Source of the DNA: a virus | Reading direction: 5' to 3' (one strand) | Virus record (IMG/VR): IMGVR_UViG_3300045996_002560 | Location: 1 to 64,000 of that record | Length of the DNA stretch: 64,000 bases | Shown here: piece by piece, positions 1-8,766 of the stretch | Numbering within the stretch: the first letter of the stretch is position 1 | How the letters are laid out: the number at the start of each line of letters is the position of its first letter | The notes under the pieces: model-generated | Told to the model about the DNA's origin: nothing | The model's database searches: none | The model's input: only the letters and a program-made list of their open reading frames with translations | Translations under genes and position numbers: made by a program

Positions 1-2
1 TG

Positions 3-98
3 CGTCGTATGGAGCAAGGTCTATATGATCCAACCCTAGACGAGTTGGTTCGTATTGCCGCATACATGGAGAAACCCCTAACCGAACTGGTGAATTAA
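3..98 (+). CDS. Partial XRE-type DNA-binding protein, C-terminus only
   Basis: The window opens inside a reading frame whose last 31 residues end at the TAA at 96-98. The piece LDELVRIAAYMEKPLTELV resembles the last helices of Cro/CI-type (XRE) helix-turn-helix domains, where a 'tLxkiakaLxvsxxeLv' pattern follows the recognition helix. The recognition helix itself lies upstream, so the family call is an inference from the tail only. The stop codon shares an A with the ATG of the next gene (TAATG). Confidence 0.5.
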   Translation, partial: RRMEQGLYDPTLDELVRIAAYMEKPLTELVN

Positions 99-271
99 TG
101 ATCAACGAGAAAGCGCGGCGTTACTGGACTTACATGACGTTATATCACCAGGGAAAGCTTCGGTTGGAGGTGATCCTCATTACATTAGCCAGTGAGACTT
201 GTTCCCTGATACGAGCCCGCTTGGAGAAACTCAGACATGCAAATCAAGGCAAACACCTACGGAATTCATGA
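98..271 (+). CDS. Small basic protein, unknown function
   Basis: Encodes 57 residues from the ATG that overlaps the previous stop. It is rich in Lys and Arg and has no motif I recognise. It overlaps the start of the next gene by 35 bases. Operon-like overlap on both sides supports it, but the codon content alone would not prove it is translated. Confidence 0.5.
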   Translation: MINEKARRYWTYMTLYHQGKLRLEVILITLASETCSLIRARLEKLRHANQGKHLRNS

Positions 272-887
272 GGTCCACGGCGGCATCTCGTTCCTGGAAC
301 AGGCAGAGGGAGGCACCAACGCACTCGGAATTGATCTGAAATCGCCGTTCAAGGTCAGCTGCCGCGGGGTCTGCCCGCACGCCATCGACATCTCTCTCCT
401 CCCACCGGACCCGAACGAATGGAAGTTCTTCCAGTCGTTCGCTGAGAACGACATGCTGGTACGCATGTTGATGCCGAAAATTCCAGGGAGGAAGAAACTC
501 TATTTCATCGGTGGGTTCAAGAACGACGTTCAGTACATTGCAACGCTGTTGCAGATGTACGCACCGACAACCGATGCCGTGGTGACGCCATCGACCGAAG
601 TGGCTCCCAACATCCCATACAAATTGGAAGTCACGAACCTGATGCCGTTGTTCATCACCAACATCATGCCCCGCAACAACGTGGTAACGAACCTCGCCGT
701 CAAGGCGACCGTCTCGCCACGCAGCCTGCTGCTGAATGGTGACTACACGCTGCTGATGCCGGCGGGAGTTACCCGCCTTCAGACTACCGTCTTTCGGACA
801 TCGCTGGATGAAATCCAATCTTTGGACATGGTCAGCATCGGCGCTGAGATAACCAGGAGGGTGATGCGGAAGGAACCAGTTTTTTGA
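237..887 (+). CDS. Hypothetical protein, 216 aa
   Basis: Starts at an ATG preceded by GGAG at good distance. It has no transmembrane segment or signal peptide and no catalytic motif that I recognise. Predominantly alternating hydrophobic/polar segments suggest a beta-rich soluble protein. Its stop codon overlaps the TTG start of the helicase gene (TTGA), so the two are probably translationally coupled and may work together in replication or recombination. Confidence 0.75.
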   Translation: MQIKANTYGIHEVHGGISFLEQAEGGTNALGIDLKSPFKVSCRGVCPHAIDISLLPPDPNEWKFFQSFAENDMLVRMLMPKIPGRKKLYFIGGFKNDVQYIATLLQMYAPTTDAVVTPSTEVAPNIPYKLEVTNLMPLFITNIMPRNNVVTNLAVKATVSPRSLLLNGDYTLLMPAGVTRLQTTVFRTSLDEIQSLDMVSIGAEITRRVMRKEPVF

Positions 888-2308
888 CTGAGCTTAGAGA
901 CTATCAGGTCGCCGACCTGGCTTTCTACATGACGCAGCCGAGAGTGTTGAACACCAGCGATCCCGGCACTGGCAAGACCCCTTCCGCCTGTGCCTACTCC
1001 TACTACCACACCACGCTGGGTCACCGCTTCGTCTGGGTTCAGCCCAGGTCCATCATCCGCAAGAACCATGAGGAGATGCTACGATTCACGCCGCTGACTG
1101 CCAACCAGATAGCGATTGTGGACGGGACGAAAGCTCAGAAGGAAGCGGCGATCAACTCGTCCGCCCTGGGGTTCTTCATGACCGCCCAGTCCCTGACGAC
1201 GTACGGATCGACCCTGAAGCGGCTCTACCCGAACATCCAGCTGGTGGTGACGGACGAGCACCACATGATGTACGGGGGCCATACGTCCCAAAGAACCCAA
1301 GGTTTGTATGCGTTCATGCGTGGGACCAAGCATTTTCTTGGCATGAGTGGGACCCTGATTAACGGCAAGTACGACACGGTCTACCCGGCCATTCATTTGA
1401 TTGAGCCGCGCTACTATGGGTCCTACGAAGCATTCAAGCAGTACCACCACATCACCGATGACTACGGAGGTTTCATCGGCTACCAGCGCCCAGAAAAAAT
1501 CACCGCTATCCTCGCTCGCCACAGCATTCGTCGCACGTTTCAAGAAATCTACGGAAAGGAAAACAAGGTCCTCATCGTCGAGAACGTGGAGATGTCACCG
1601 CAGCAGCGCCGATCTTACGACCTGATGCACAAGGAAGCCATGCTGGAACTTGACGACAAGTTCATCGATGGCACCCTACCGGGTGTGAATGTCATCAGAG
1701 CCCGTCAGATTATGGCGCACCCTGAGAACGTAGCTGGATCGGTCATCACCCGCGAAACCACTGGCAAGGACGAGCGCTTGCTCATCCACCTCGAGGACCA
1801 CCAGCGGAACAACAAACCGCTGGTGGTGTTCGCCTCGCTGGTCCCGGAACAGGAACGGATCAAGACGCTGATTGAGCGGACGACATCCAAGCCATGCGGT
1901 CTCCTGAACGGGGCCGCGTCGAGCACGGAGCGCAACCGGATCGACACGGAGTTCCGTGCTGGACGGTTGCAGTACATGGTGGTGTCGCCCGCGACCGCCT
2001 CTGTCGGTTACAACTGGCAGATGTGGGGCACCACCGAGGTCGACCACATTATGTTCGCTAGCCTGGACTACATGGACAGCTCCCTGGTCCAGGCTTACCG
2101 GCGCATGATACGAGGCGTCCGGAAAACACCGTTACGTGTCACGATACTCGCGTACGAACGTAGCATTGACCAGAGGATCTTCCATATCGTTGAGGAGAAG
2201 AGCAAGCTCGCCGAATCGGTGGACGCCACCAGAGAGACAGTGAGTATAGTGTCACGTAAGTCGGTTGGGAGACCTGAATTTTCTGGGCCACCCACCATAT
2301 CATGGTAA
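884..2308 (+). CDS. SF2 (SNF2/DEAH-like) helicase
   Basis: A 474-residue superfamily 2 ATPase. Walker A is seen as DPGTGKT at about residues 26-32, the DEAH-like Walker B as TDEHH near residue 122, motif III as MSGTL near 155, and the C-terminal arginine-finger motif as QAYRRMIR near 405. Many phages carry such a helicase for replication, recombination or branch migration. It starts at TTG, overlaps the preceding stop by 4 bp and has AGGA upstream. No extra DNA-binding domain is visible. The match is to the general ATPase fold; the substrate is not evident. Confidence 0.88.
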   Translation: MTELRDYQVADLAFYMTQPRVLNTSDPGTGKTPSACAYSYYHTTLGHRFVWVQPRSIIRKNHEEMLRFTPLTANQIAIVDGTKAQKEAAINSSALGFFMTAQSLTTYGSTLKRLYPNIQLVVTDEHHMMYGGHTSQRTQGLYAFMRGTKHFLGMSGTLINGKYDTVYPAIHLIEPRYYGSYEAFKQYHHITDDYGGFIGYQRPEKITAILARHSIRRTFQEIYGKENKVLIVENVEMSPQQRRSYDLMHKEAMLELDDKFIDGTLPGVNVIRARQIMAHPENVAGSVITRETTGKDERLLIHLEDHQRNNKPLVVFASLVPEQERIKTLIERTTSKPCGLLNGAASSTERNRIDTEFRAGRLQYMVVSPATASVGYNWQMWGTTEVDHIMFASLDYMDSSLVQAYRRMIRGVRKTPLRVTILAYERSIDQRIFHIVEEKSKLAESVDATRETVSIVSRKSVGRPEFSGPPTISW

Positions 2309-2310
2309 CG

Positions 2311-2334
2311 CCGGCCGGAAATGGTTCCGGTCGG
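2311..2334 (+). promoter_or_regulatory. Leader hairpin before the 2362 gene
   Basis: CCGGCCGGAA and TTCCGGTCGG form a 10-bp stem with one G-U pair around the loop ATGG. No T-run follows, so it does not look like an intrinsic terminator. It sits in the untranslated stretch between the helicase stop and the favoured start at 2362 and could affect mRNA stability or expression. Confidence 0.4.
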
Positions 2335-2361
2335 AAACAAAACGAAAACTGGAAACTGAAA

Positions 2362-3021
2362 ATGACAACTGCAATTCAAGACGCCATCAATGCCGCCCAG
2401 GCACAGGCTGCCATTCATGCGCAGACCCAGCTGGCGGTTGCTCAGCCGGCTGCTGCGCCGGCACTTGTTCCGGCGGCGGGTCCGCTGAGCCTCAATGATC
2501 TGATGAGCGGCGGCATCTCCGTCGATCATTGGCTGAAGGTCAAGGAGGATGGTCTGATTATCGGTGACAAGCGCTCCGATAAGCTCGACTCGATCCTCGT
2601 CAAGATCGACATGAGCGCCATTCAGGTCGCTTATGCCGTCAAGTACGATCAGGGTAAGGTCTACAAGAAGAGCTACGACGGGCTGACCACCGTGGGTGGT
2701 GGCTCGTGGGCCGAGTCGGTCGCCCAGGCGGCTCGGATCTCCGGCAACGCCAACCCGGTCTATCTGACTGCGGATATCCCGATGACACTCCTCGAGGACG
2801 TCAAGGGCAAGAAGGGTGATGTTCTGGCCGAAGCTGGCCAGACGTTGGGCCATGGTCTCAGCACGACCAACATGAAGTTCTTCCGGGACTTCGTGCGTCG
2901 GCTGGCCAAGGATGGGCTGGACAAGGCTGAAGTTACTGTCCGGCTCGGGTACCTCGAGCAGACCAACACCAACAAGAACGTTTGGGGTGTTGTGACGTTC
3001 GAGCTTGTGACTGCTAGCTGA
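2362..3021 (+). CDS. Hypothetical protein, possible replication accessory
   Basis: I place the start at the ATG at 2362 (219 aa), because the upstream in-frame ATG at 2302 would run through a hairpin and give an atypical N-terminus. The first 50 residues are a low-complexity Ala/Gln/Pro stretch. The rest is a compact, beta-rich domain with the run AVKYDQGKVYKKSYDG and ends in WGVVTFELV. Location between helicase and methyltransferase, and its own terminator downstream, suggest an abundant soluble DNA-metabolism protein. A single-stranded DNA-binding role is possible but not shown by any motif. Confidence 0.75.
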   Translation: MTTAIQDAINAAQAQAAIHAQTQLAVAQPAAAPALVPAAGPLSLNDLMSGGISVDHWLKVKEDGLIIGDKRSDKLDSILVKIDMSAIQVAYAVKYDQGKVYKKSYDGLTTVGGGSWAESVAQAARISGNANPVYLTADIPMTLLEDVKGKKGDVLAEAGQTLGHGLSTTNMKFFRDFVRRLAKDGLDKAEVTVRLGYLEQTNTNKNVWGVVTFELVTAS

Positions 3022-3051
3022 TCGCTGGCTACGTGTGGGTTATGTAAGCTC

Positions 3052-3082
3052 AGGGGGAGACGGTGTCTCCCCCTCTTCTTTT
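3052..3082 (+). terminator. Intrinsic terminator
   Basis: AGGGGGAGAC and GTCTCCCCCT form a perfect 10-bp stem with a GGT loop, followed by CTTCTTTT. It lies 30 bp after the stop at 3021 and before the methyltransferase gene, so it probably lowers or ends transcription from the helicase group. Confidence 0.8.
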
Positions 3083-3093
3083 GAAGGGTCATC

Positions 3094-3663
3094 ATGCCTA
3101 ACGATGTTGCTATGCTGGGTCAGTACGATTATCCGCGTGCTGAGCTGGATTTCTATCCGACTCCGCGCGAGTGTGTCGATGTTATCTCAGTCGTCGAGGG
3201 CGCCAGGGTTTGGGAGCCCGCTTGTGGCGACGGTGCAATCTCACGCGTTCTGGCTGAGAAGGGCGCGAGCGTCTACTCCTCGGACATCAAGGACTATGGT
3301 TATCCAGGGACTGTGGTCCGCAGCTTCTACGATTTCGACCAGTTCCCTGAGGGTACCGATGGGATCATAACGAACCCACCGTACGGGGCCGAGGCTGCTC
3401 GCTTCATCGAGCACGGCTTGAAGCTGCTGGAGGGTAGCCCCGAGGCAGGCATGTCGCTGCTGCTGCGCAACGAGTACGACTGTGCCAAGACGCGCGCACA
3501 CCTGTTTGACCATCCCTTCTTCTGGAGCAAGATCGTGCTCCGCTGGCGTCCCCGTTGGATACCGGACAGCACCGGTGGACCGAGGCATAACTACGCGTGG
3601 TACAACTGGTGCAACACCACGGTCAACTGCCCCCTGCTCGCCTACGAGGATCGCCCCACATGA
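3094..3663 (+). CDS. DNA N6-adenine methyltransferase
   Basis: A 189-residue Rossmann-fold methyltransferase. The S-adenosylmethionine site is EPACGDGAI at about 41-49 and the catalytic NPPY motif is at 94-97. The N-terminal YPTP segment is common in phage Dam-like enzymes. NPPY together with this order of motifs predicts adenine N6 methylation of DNA, perhaps to protect the phage genome from restriction. No target-recognition domain is obvious, which is usual at this size. The stop overlaps the next ATG (ATGA). Confidence 0.9.
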   Translation: MPNDVAMLGQYDYPRAELDFYPTPRECVDVISVVEGARVWEPACGDGAISRVLAEKGASVYSSDIKDYGYPGTVVRSFYDFDQFPEGTDGIITNPPYGAEAARFIEHGLKLLEGSPEAGMSLLLRNEYDCAKTRAHLFDHPFFWSKIVLRWRPRWIPDSTGGPRHNYAWYNWCNTTVNCPLLAYEDRPT

Positions 3664-4400
3664 ACATCAATATTATCGACGGCAACAACTACGTCATCCA
3701 TCTGCTTCAGCGAGACCCCTCGGGGCTCGCTGCTCGCACCATCTTCACTGACGTGATAAACTCTTCCGACTTCAGCATCTTCGTGTTCGACCCGGTCGAC
3801 GGGCTCGCGATCCGCCGCGCCCTCTACCCGGGCTACAAGGTCGGGCGCATCCCACCCACGGACAACGTGGTCGCCACGTTCGATCTGGTGAAGGAGCTGC
3901 TGGGCTACACCAACGCTGTCCAGGTTTGCGTGCCGGGCTATGAGGCTGACGACACCATCGCCACCTTGGTGCGCACGCAGGTGCCCCAGGCGCGGGTGGT
4001 CAGCACCGATCGGGACTTCTGGCAGCTCGGCGTGCCGGTGATTGGGGCTAACCCCCTGGTCGGTGTCGAGGCCCACTACGTCAGGCTCTACAAGGCTGTG
4101 GTCGGTGACCGCTCCGACCGCATCCCTGGGGTCCGCCTGTTCGGCGACAAGGCGTGGGAGCAATGCGACAAGGCACAGCTCTACAAGCTGGTTGCGGAAG
4201 GCGAGGAGGTGGAGCGTGAGACTCTGGGCCTGAGTGAGAAGATGTTAAACCTGCTGTACGATAACCTAGAGCAGGTGCGGACATTCTACGAGATCGTCGG
4301 GTTCTACGACGTCCCCGCCGAGCTTATCAGCAAGCATACGCGTGTTGGCAAGACCGACGTGGCACGTGGTGATGCTCGCCTACGGGAGTTTATGCTGTGA
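3660..4400 (+). CDS. 5'-3' nuclease (FEN/Pol I N-terminal type)
   Basis: A 246-residue homologue of the 5' nuclease domain of DNA polymerase I and T4 RNase H. Metal-binding acids are recognisable in IIDGNNY (start), YEADDTIATL (about 102-111), STDRDFW and VVGDRSDRIPG. The start at 3660 is chosen for its ATGA overlap with the methyltransferase. The phage polymerase downstream lacks this domain, so the gene supplies in trans the Okazaki-primer removal activity that cellular Pol I carries in cis. Confidence 0.88.
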   Translation: MNINIIDGNNYVIHLLQRDPSGLAARTIFTDVINSSDFSIFVFDPVDGLAIRRALYPGYKVGRIPPTDNVVATFDLVKELLGYTNAVQVCVPGYEADDTIATLVRTQVPQARVVSTDRDFWQLGVPVIGANPLVGVEAHYVRLYKAVVGDRSDRIPGVRLFGDKAWEQCDKAQLYKLVAEGEEVERETLGLSEKMLNLLYDNLEQVRTFYEIVGFYDVPAELISKHTRVGKTDVARGDARLREFML

Positions 4401-4591
4401 GAGAAGACATTTTTTGGACACTTGTGGCCGGCGGCGTCTCAGGGTTGTCCGTGCTGGTGTTCTGGTTAGTAGCGAGCCTTACGTCGCCAACAACGGCGGT
4501 CAATCTTCTTTTTCTTGCGCCGCTCGGTGTTTGTCTCATGTACGTTTTCGGCAAACTGCTGTGCATAATTCTCACGGGGACGGATCGATGA
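4397..4591 (+). CDS. Small membrane protein, two TM segments
   Basis: Sixty-four residues from a GTG that overlaps the nuclease stop. Two hydrophobic stretches, about 7-27 and 33-59, predict a hairpin membrane protein. It lies in a coupled chain with the next gene, between the nuclease and the polymerase. No family is recognised. Confidence 0.7.
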   Translation: MREDIFWTLVAGGVSGLSVLVFWLVASLTSPTTAVNLLFLAPLGVCLMYVFGKLLCIILTGTDR

Positions 4592-4794
4592 ACTTCCTTC
4601 TGTGGACACTCCTCGGCTTCGCCGCCTGGAGCGGATTGATTGGTGTTGTTTACCTGCTCGTTAAGGTTTTTCCCGTCTGGGTCATGTACGGAACCCTCGG
4701 CTTTCTATCAAGCGCCATGGTCGGCAACGTGCTCCGAATGGAATACCAGTACATGAAGCGTCGGAGGCAGCTGAATGCAACCCGTCCTCGTTGA
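4588..4794 (+). CDS. Small membrane protein, two TM segments
   Basis: Sixty-eight residues from the ATG overlapping the previous stop (ATGA). Hydrophobic segments at about 3-25 and 31-49 are followed by a basic tail with MKRRRQ. It overlaps the DNA polymerase start by 20 bases. Function unknown; a pair of tiny membrane proteins ahead of the polymerase is a distinctive arrangement. Confidence 0.7.
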   Translation: MNFLLWTLLGFAAWSGLIGVVYLLVKVFPVWVMYGTLGFLSSAMVGNVLRMEYQYMKRRRQLNATRPR

Positions 4795-7369
4795 CCGCCG
4801 CAATTTCGCCACCCTCTATGACCAGATCCATGCTGAGATATCCACAGCGAAGATCGTCGGCATCGACTGCGAGACGCAGGACAGCGCTCGTCATGCTGGG
4901 CTGGCGCAGTACAATACTGCCGTCCGCTTGGTGTTTGATCAGCGCCGTCAGGTCATGACGGGGCTGTCCATCTACGCCGACAACTCCGACAACGCCTACT
5001 ACTTCAACCTCAACCACGCCGACGTCGAGAACCGACTGGCTTGGGACAGCGTCAAGGCGCTGCTCAATGCGAAGACGGAGAGCTGCGTCTGGGTCGCGCA
5101 CAACGCGCCCTTCGAGTTGACCGTCTTCAAGAACGTCTACGACTACGATCTCGCCCCGATCATCTGTACGCTCCAGATGGCGGTCTCTGCCTACTCGCCC
5201 GACGAGTACGACGCGAACGACTTCGTCAGGCACGGGCTCGGTGGGTTCAGGGCGATCGTGAATGACTTGTTCATCGCCGGCTCGAACTACGAGGGCGACC
5301 GGAATGAGATGACACCCCTTCAGCAGGACGTGTTCAACCGGATCACGGCCAAGGCGAGCGAAGCCAGGTTCAGCTACAACGGGTTCGTCCGCGATGTGTG
5401 TTATGGGTACGGTCTCAAGAAGGCGGTGAAGTCCTGGTTCGGCCACGACATGACCACCTACGAGGAGGTGCTCGGCAAGCGGGCGCACATGGGTGAGCTG
5501 ACCGGACAGGAGGTCGTCGCTTACGGTGCCGACGACGCCTACTGGTGCGTGCGCCTCTACCACGAGCTGCTCGCCTTCATGATGAAGACGAACCCGCAGG
5601 TGGTGACGACGTTCTTCGAGCAGGAGAACCCCATGGTCCACGTCTTCAGCGACGTGTGGCGCATGGGCATGAAGGTCAACATCGCGGCGATCAAGGAGCG
5701 CCAGGGTCTCGAGCGTGCAAGCTACGTGAAGACGCTGCGTCGGCTGAAGGCTGCGGTGCGCACCCTCTTGCCGTTCCGGAAGGCACCGCACATCGATCTC
5801 GCCTTCCGGGACCCGTGGTACGCCAAGGGCTGTCAGGTCTACCGCGACAAGGTTGTCGCCTGGGTTAACAGCCCGGACGCGATCGATGATTTCGCTGAGA
5901 TCATGAAAGTCCGCGGTGCCGTCAGCAACGCCTGGGCGCTCGATCGAGGCGTCCTGGAGTCCTCCGGCGTGAACCTGTCGCACTACATGCCGATGCGGGT
6001 CCTGCTCTACGACCTGTTGGGCTCCGAGCTGATCCTCAGCGACGGCAAGACCAGCTCGGATGGTGAGGCTCGGGGTAGGCTGAAGGAGCAGCACACGGAC
6101 CCGACCAAGCTCGCCGTGCTCGACTGCCTCACCGAGCTGGCGAACATCGAGACCAAGATGAAGCTGTTCATCACCCCGTACCTCCAGCTCACCGACCCCG
6201 AGACGAGCACGATGTACCCGGTGCTGACCAGCAAGCTGGCCTCGCGGCGCATGGCGACGAGCGCACCCAACGGTATGCAGCTGACCAAGAAGGGCGACGG
6301 GGTCTACATCCGTGGCTTCTACCTACCCGACAATGACGAGCACCTCATCGTGTCGGTGGACTGGTCAGGCATCGAGCTGGTGGAGATCGGGGAATTCTCC
6401 GGTGACCCCGGATTTACGGAGGCATTCGGCGAATTACCCCACAAAGATCTGCACAGCAAAGCCGCAGCGTCGCTGCTGCGGGTCGAGCTGGGCCGTGACG
6501 TTTCCGTCGAGGACTTCAAGCGTCTCCCCCGGATGACGGAGGAGGAGGCCATGGACGTGTTTGGACCGAAGGTCCTCACCTCCACGAAGGGTACGCAGAT
6601 GACCCCGGCCGAAGCCTACAAGTTTCACCGCGGCAACGATGGTGGCAAGGGCGCCAACTTCAACTACTGGTACAGCGGTGCTTTCTCCACCATCGCCGAG
6701 AAGCGCGGGTGGACATCTGACCAGATGTGGAAAGCCGTCGAAGCCTACCGCGAGGAATTCCCGGTGGCGGAGAAGTGGCGGACGGACACGATCCAACAGG
6801 CGGTTAAGCTGGGTTACGTCCAGCTCCCTGATGGTCATCGTCGCAGCCGGTATGAGGCCACCGAAGCTTGGCACAACATTTTCCTCAAGAAGTTTGAGCA
6901 CATGAAGATTGACCGCTTCATGTCCGAGATCGCCCGGTCCATTCAGTCTCGGGCGAAGAACCAGGCGGTCAACTCCCTCATTCAGGGGAGCTGCGCCACC
7001 ATTGCGAAGAGGTCGATCCTTCGCATACGAGAGGCCACGAAGGGCATGGACATGAGGTTCCTCCTGCCCATTCACGACGAGTTGGTTTTCAGTGTGCATC
7101 ATTCGATTGTTCCGGAAGCGATTAACTTGATCCGTGGGATCATGTGTGACCACCCCACGATCATCAAGAATTTGAAGATGGACGCAAGCCCAAGTGTGGG
7201 CCGAACCTTTCAACCTTGGTCACCAACCTGCCCCTACGGTCAGGTCGAATTGTACGAGGCTCCCCCGATACTAGGCTTCAAACCGGGGAGCCGTCTGGAC
7301 GACGACGGCGTTCGTGCCGTAGTAGAGTATCTCCGCAACCCAACCCTGAGGACTACCCATGCTGCTTAA
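4775..7369 (+). CDS. Family A DNA polymerase with 3'-5' exonuclease
   Basis: An 864-residue replicative polymerase. The N-terminal proofreading domain begins with GIDCET (Exo I acids near 31-33). The polymerase domain shows motif A as SVDWSGIELVEIGE near 527-540, motif B with K and Y in GGKGANFNYWYSG near 620-632, and motif C as HDELVF near 766-771. There is no 5' nuclease domain; that is encoded at 3660. Motif A has DWSGIEL where Pol I has DYSQIEL. Continuous motifs argue against an intein or intron. It ends within the start of the acidic protein gene. Confidence 0.95.
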   Translation: MQPVLVDRRNFATLYDQIHAEISTAKIVGIDCETQDSARHAGLAQYNTAVRLVFDQRRQVMTGLSIYADNSDNAYYFNLNHADVENRLAWDSVKALLNAKTESCVWVAHNAPFELTVFKNVYDYDLAPIICTLQMAVSAYSPDEYDANDFVRHGLGGFRAIVNDLFIAGSNYEGDRNEMTPLQQDVFNRITAKASEARFSYNGFVRDVCYGYGLKKAVKSWFGHDMTTYEEVLGKRAHMGELTGQEVVAYGADDAYWCVRLYHELLAFMMKTNPQVVTTFFEQENPMVHVFSDVWRMGMKVNIAAIKERQGLERASYVKTLRRLKAAVRTLLPFRKAPHIDLAFRDPWYAKGCQVYRDKVVAWVNSPDAIDDFAEIMKVRGAVSNAWALDRGVLESSGVNLSHYMPMRVLLYDLLGSELILSDGKTSSDGEARGRLKEQHTDPTKLAVLDCLTELANIETKMKLFITPYLQLTDPETSTMYPVLTSKLASRRMATSAPNGMQLTKKGDGVYIRGFYLPDNDEHLIVSVDWSGIELVEIGEFSGDPGFTEAFGELPHKDLHSKAAASLLRVELGRDVSVEDFKRLPRMTEEEAMDVFGPKVLTSTKGTQMTPAEAYKFHRGNDGGKGANFNYWYSGAFSTIAEKRGWTSDQMWKAVEAYREEFPVAEKWRTDTIQQAVKLGYVQLPDGHRRSRYEATEAWHNIFLKKFEHMKIDRFMSEIARSIQSRAKNQAVNSLIQGSCATIAKRSILRIREATKGMDMRFLLPIHDELVFSVHHSIVPEAINLIRGIMCDHPTIIKNLKMDASPSVGRTFQPWSPTCPYGQVELYEAPPILGFKPGSRLDDDGVRAVVEYLRNPTLRTTHAA

Positions 7370-7757
7370 GAACGCTATCATCATTCTCGATAACGACGAC
7401 GGTGTTATCACTCTCGAGGAGAATGATTCGGTCGATAACGTGCTCGTTTACGAGCGCAACGATCTGCCCGACTATGTCAGTGACATGCTCGCGGTCATTG
7501 CCGGCCCGGACGCTTTCGCCGACAACGATGATCCGTTCGATCTGAGCGACTACTCGGACGACGAGGACGCGTACCTGGACGACGACTACGACCTGGACGA
7601 TTCCTATCTCGACGAGGATGACGACCGCGAGCCTGTGGATGTGAAGTTCTACAAGGACAGCGGTCGGATCTCTCGCGAAATCTACGAGGATCATGAAGTA
7701 AAGTATCACTATCTAAAAGATGGCACCTTGTCGAGGGCCGTCATCACCTCGTACTAA
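7359..7757 (+). CDS. Highly acidic protein, possible DNA mimic
   Basis: A 132-residue protein in which residues about 52-90 are almost solidly Asp and Glu with regularly placed Tyr and Leu. The C-terminal third is a more ordinary mixed segment. Extreme acidity is a hallmark of phage DNA-mimic proteins (such as Ocr or Arn) that inhibit nucleases or nucleoid proteins, but there is no specific sequence match, so that role is inference. It overlaps the polymerase end by 11 bases. Confidence 0.7.
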   Translation: MLLKNAIIILDNDDGVITLEENDSVDNVLVYERNDLPDYVSDMLAVIAGPDAFADNDDPFDLSDYSDDEDAYLDDDYDLDDSYLDEDDDREPVDVKFYKDSGRISREIYEDHEVKYHYLKDGTLSRAVITSY

Positions 7758-7783
7758 GGGGGTTAAGCACCACATAAAGGTGC

Positions 7784-8215
7784 ATGGCAAGGAACTCTGG
7801 TAAACTCTCTGAGGCTCATTTCGAAGCCCGCTTCGCCAAGATGGGGAAGCGGGCTTCGGTATTCAGGCTAGTGGATGCGTCCGATATTTTCGGTCGCAGT
7901 AAGAACAAGGAATATCTCGCCGTACCTTCGCAGCCCGCTGACTATCTGGTGGTCTGCAACGGCGCCACCTTCTTCGCAGAAGTCAAAAGCACCCAGGATA
8001 AAACGGCCTTTCGGTTCTCGATGATCGGCCAGGGTCAATGGATAGCCGCGGTGAAGTCGCTCGCGGCAGGTGGTGACTACCTGTTCTTCGTCCACAACCT
8101 CCTCACGAACCAGTGGTACCGCATCCCAGCGTCCTACGTCAAGTTGACCAAGGACGCTGGGATGAACTCCTTGCCATGGAGTGAACTGAAACCCTTTATG
8201 TGGAGTGACTGCTAA
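7784..8215 (+). CDS. RecU-like PD-(D/E)XK Holliday junction nuclease
   Basis: A 143-residue protein with the core PADYLVVCNGATFFAEVKST near 47-66, which gives the D and E-x-K metal site of PD-(D/E)XK nucleases. A further FSMIGQGQW segment matches the helix after the active site in RecU and phage resolvases. Such enzymes cut branched DNA before packaging or during recombination. Start ATG follows AAAGG. The stop overlaps the next ATG (TAATG). Confidence 0.75.
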   Translation: MARNSGKLSEAHFEARFAKMGKRASVFRLVDASDIFGRSKNKEYLAVPSQPADYLVVCNGATFFAEVKSTQDKTAFRFSMIGQGQWIAAVKSLAAGGDYLFFVHNLLTNQWYRIPASYVKLTKDAGMNSLPWSELKPFMWSDC

Positions 8216-8766
8216 TGTTCGACGTAATGGTTGATCTGGAAACGACTGGGCTACGCCCGGACCGAACGGCGATCCTTCAGATCGCGGCAGTTAAGTTCGA
8301 TTATGAGCGGGAGACAATCGACCACGGGTTCTTCGTGCGCTCGCTGCGTGTTCCTCCACACCGTCACTGGGACGAATCCACCCGCGACTGGTGGGGCAAG
8401 CGCTCTACCACCTACCGAGAGATCGTCGCACGAGCAGAGAACCCTTCTGAGGTCATGCAAGACTTCGCAGACTGGGCTGGGTACAACCACCCCCAGACTC
8501 TGCGGTTCTGGGCGAAGCCGATCAGCTTTGATCATGCCTTCGTCGAGTCCTACTTCAACGACTACGGTATCCACTCACCTTTCGATTACCGGCACACGGT
8601 AGACATGAAATCGTGGATGAGCGGGATGCTGCACGGCTGGACACGCAATCAGATCAACGACGAGCTTAAGAAACTTCCCTTTGAAGGCGTCGAGCATAAC
8701 GCACTGTACGATGTACTCCATCAGATCAAAGAGGTATTTCACGTGAAGGCTCTCAAAAATGCGTAA
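8215..8766 (+). CDS. DEDDh 3'-5' exonuclease
   Basis: A 183-residue exonuclease of the ribonuclease H-like/DnaQ group. Exo I is VDLETTG at about 7-13, Exo II lies in ISFDHAFVESY near 102-112, and Exo III contains H and D in EHNALYDVLHQI near 160-171. The sequence between motifs (RDWWGKRS) resembles phage and mycobacterial small exoribonucleases of the Rv2179c type. It may trim RNA or single-stranded DNA ends during replication. It overlaps the following membrane gene by 8 bases. Confidence 0.82.
   Translation: MFDVMVDLETTGLRPDRTAILQIAAVKFDYERETIDHGFFVRSLRVPPHRHWDESTRDWWGKRSTTYREIVARAENPSEVMQDFADWAGYNHPQTLRFWAKPISFDHAFVESYFNDYGIHSPFDYRHTVDMKSWMSGMLHGWTRNQINDELKKLPFEGVEHNALYDVLHQIKEVFHVKALKNA

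Noticed and set aside
4682-6094. Long open frame on the minus strand opposite the DNA polymerase gene
   Set aside because: The plus frame has all polymerase and exonuclease motifs. The opposite frame is low-complexity (Val/Asp/Arg-rich) and is a typical by-product of GC-rich coding.
4775-7369. Intein or intron in polymerase, and likewise in the reductase at 18055
   Set aside because: Conserved motifs are contiguous with normal spacing, and no splicing blocks or endonuclease motifs interrupt them.
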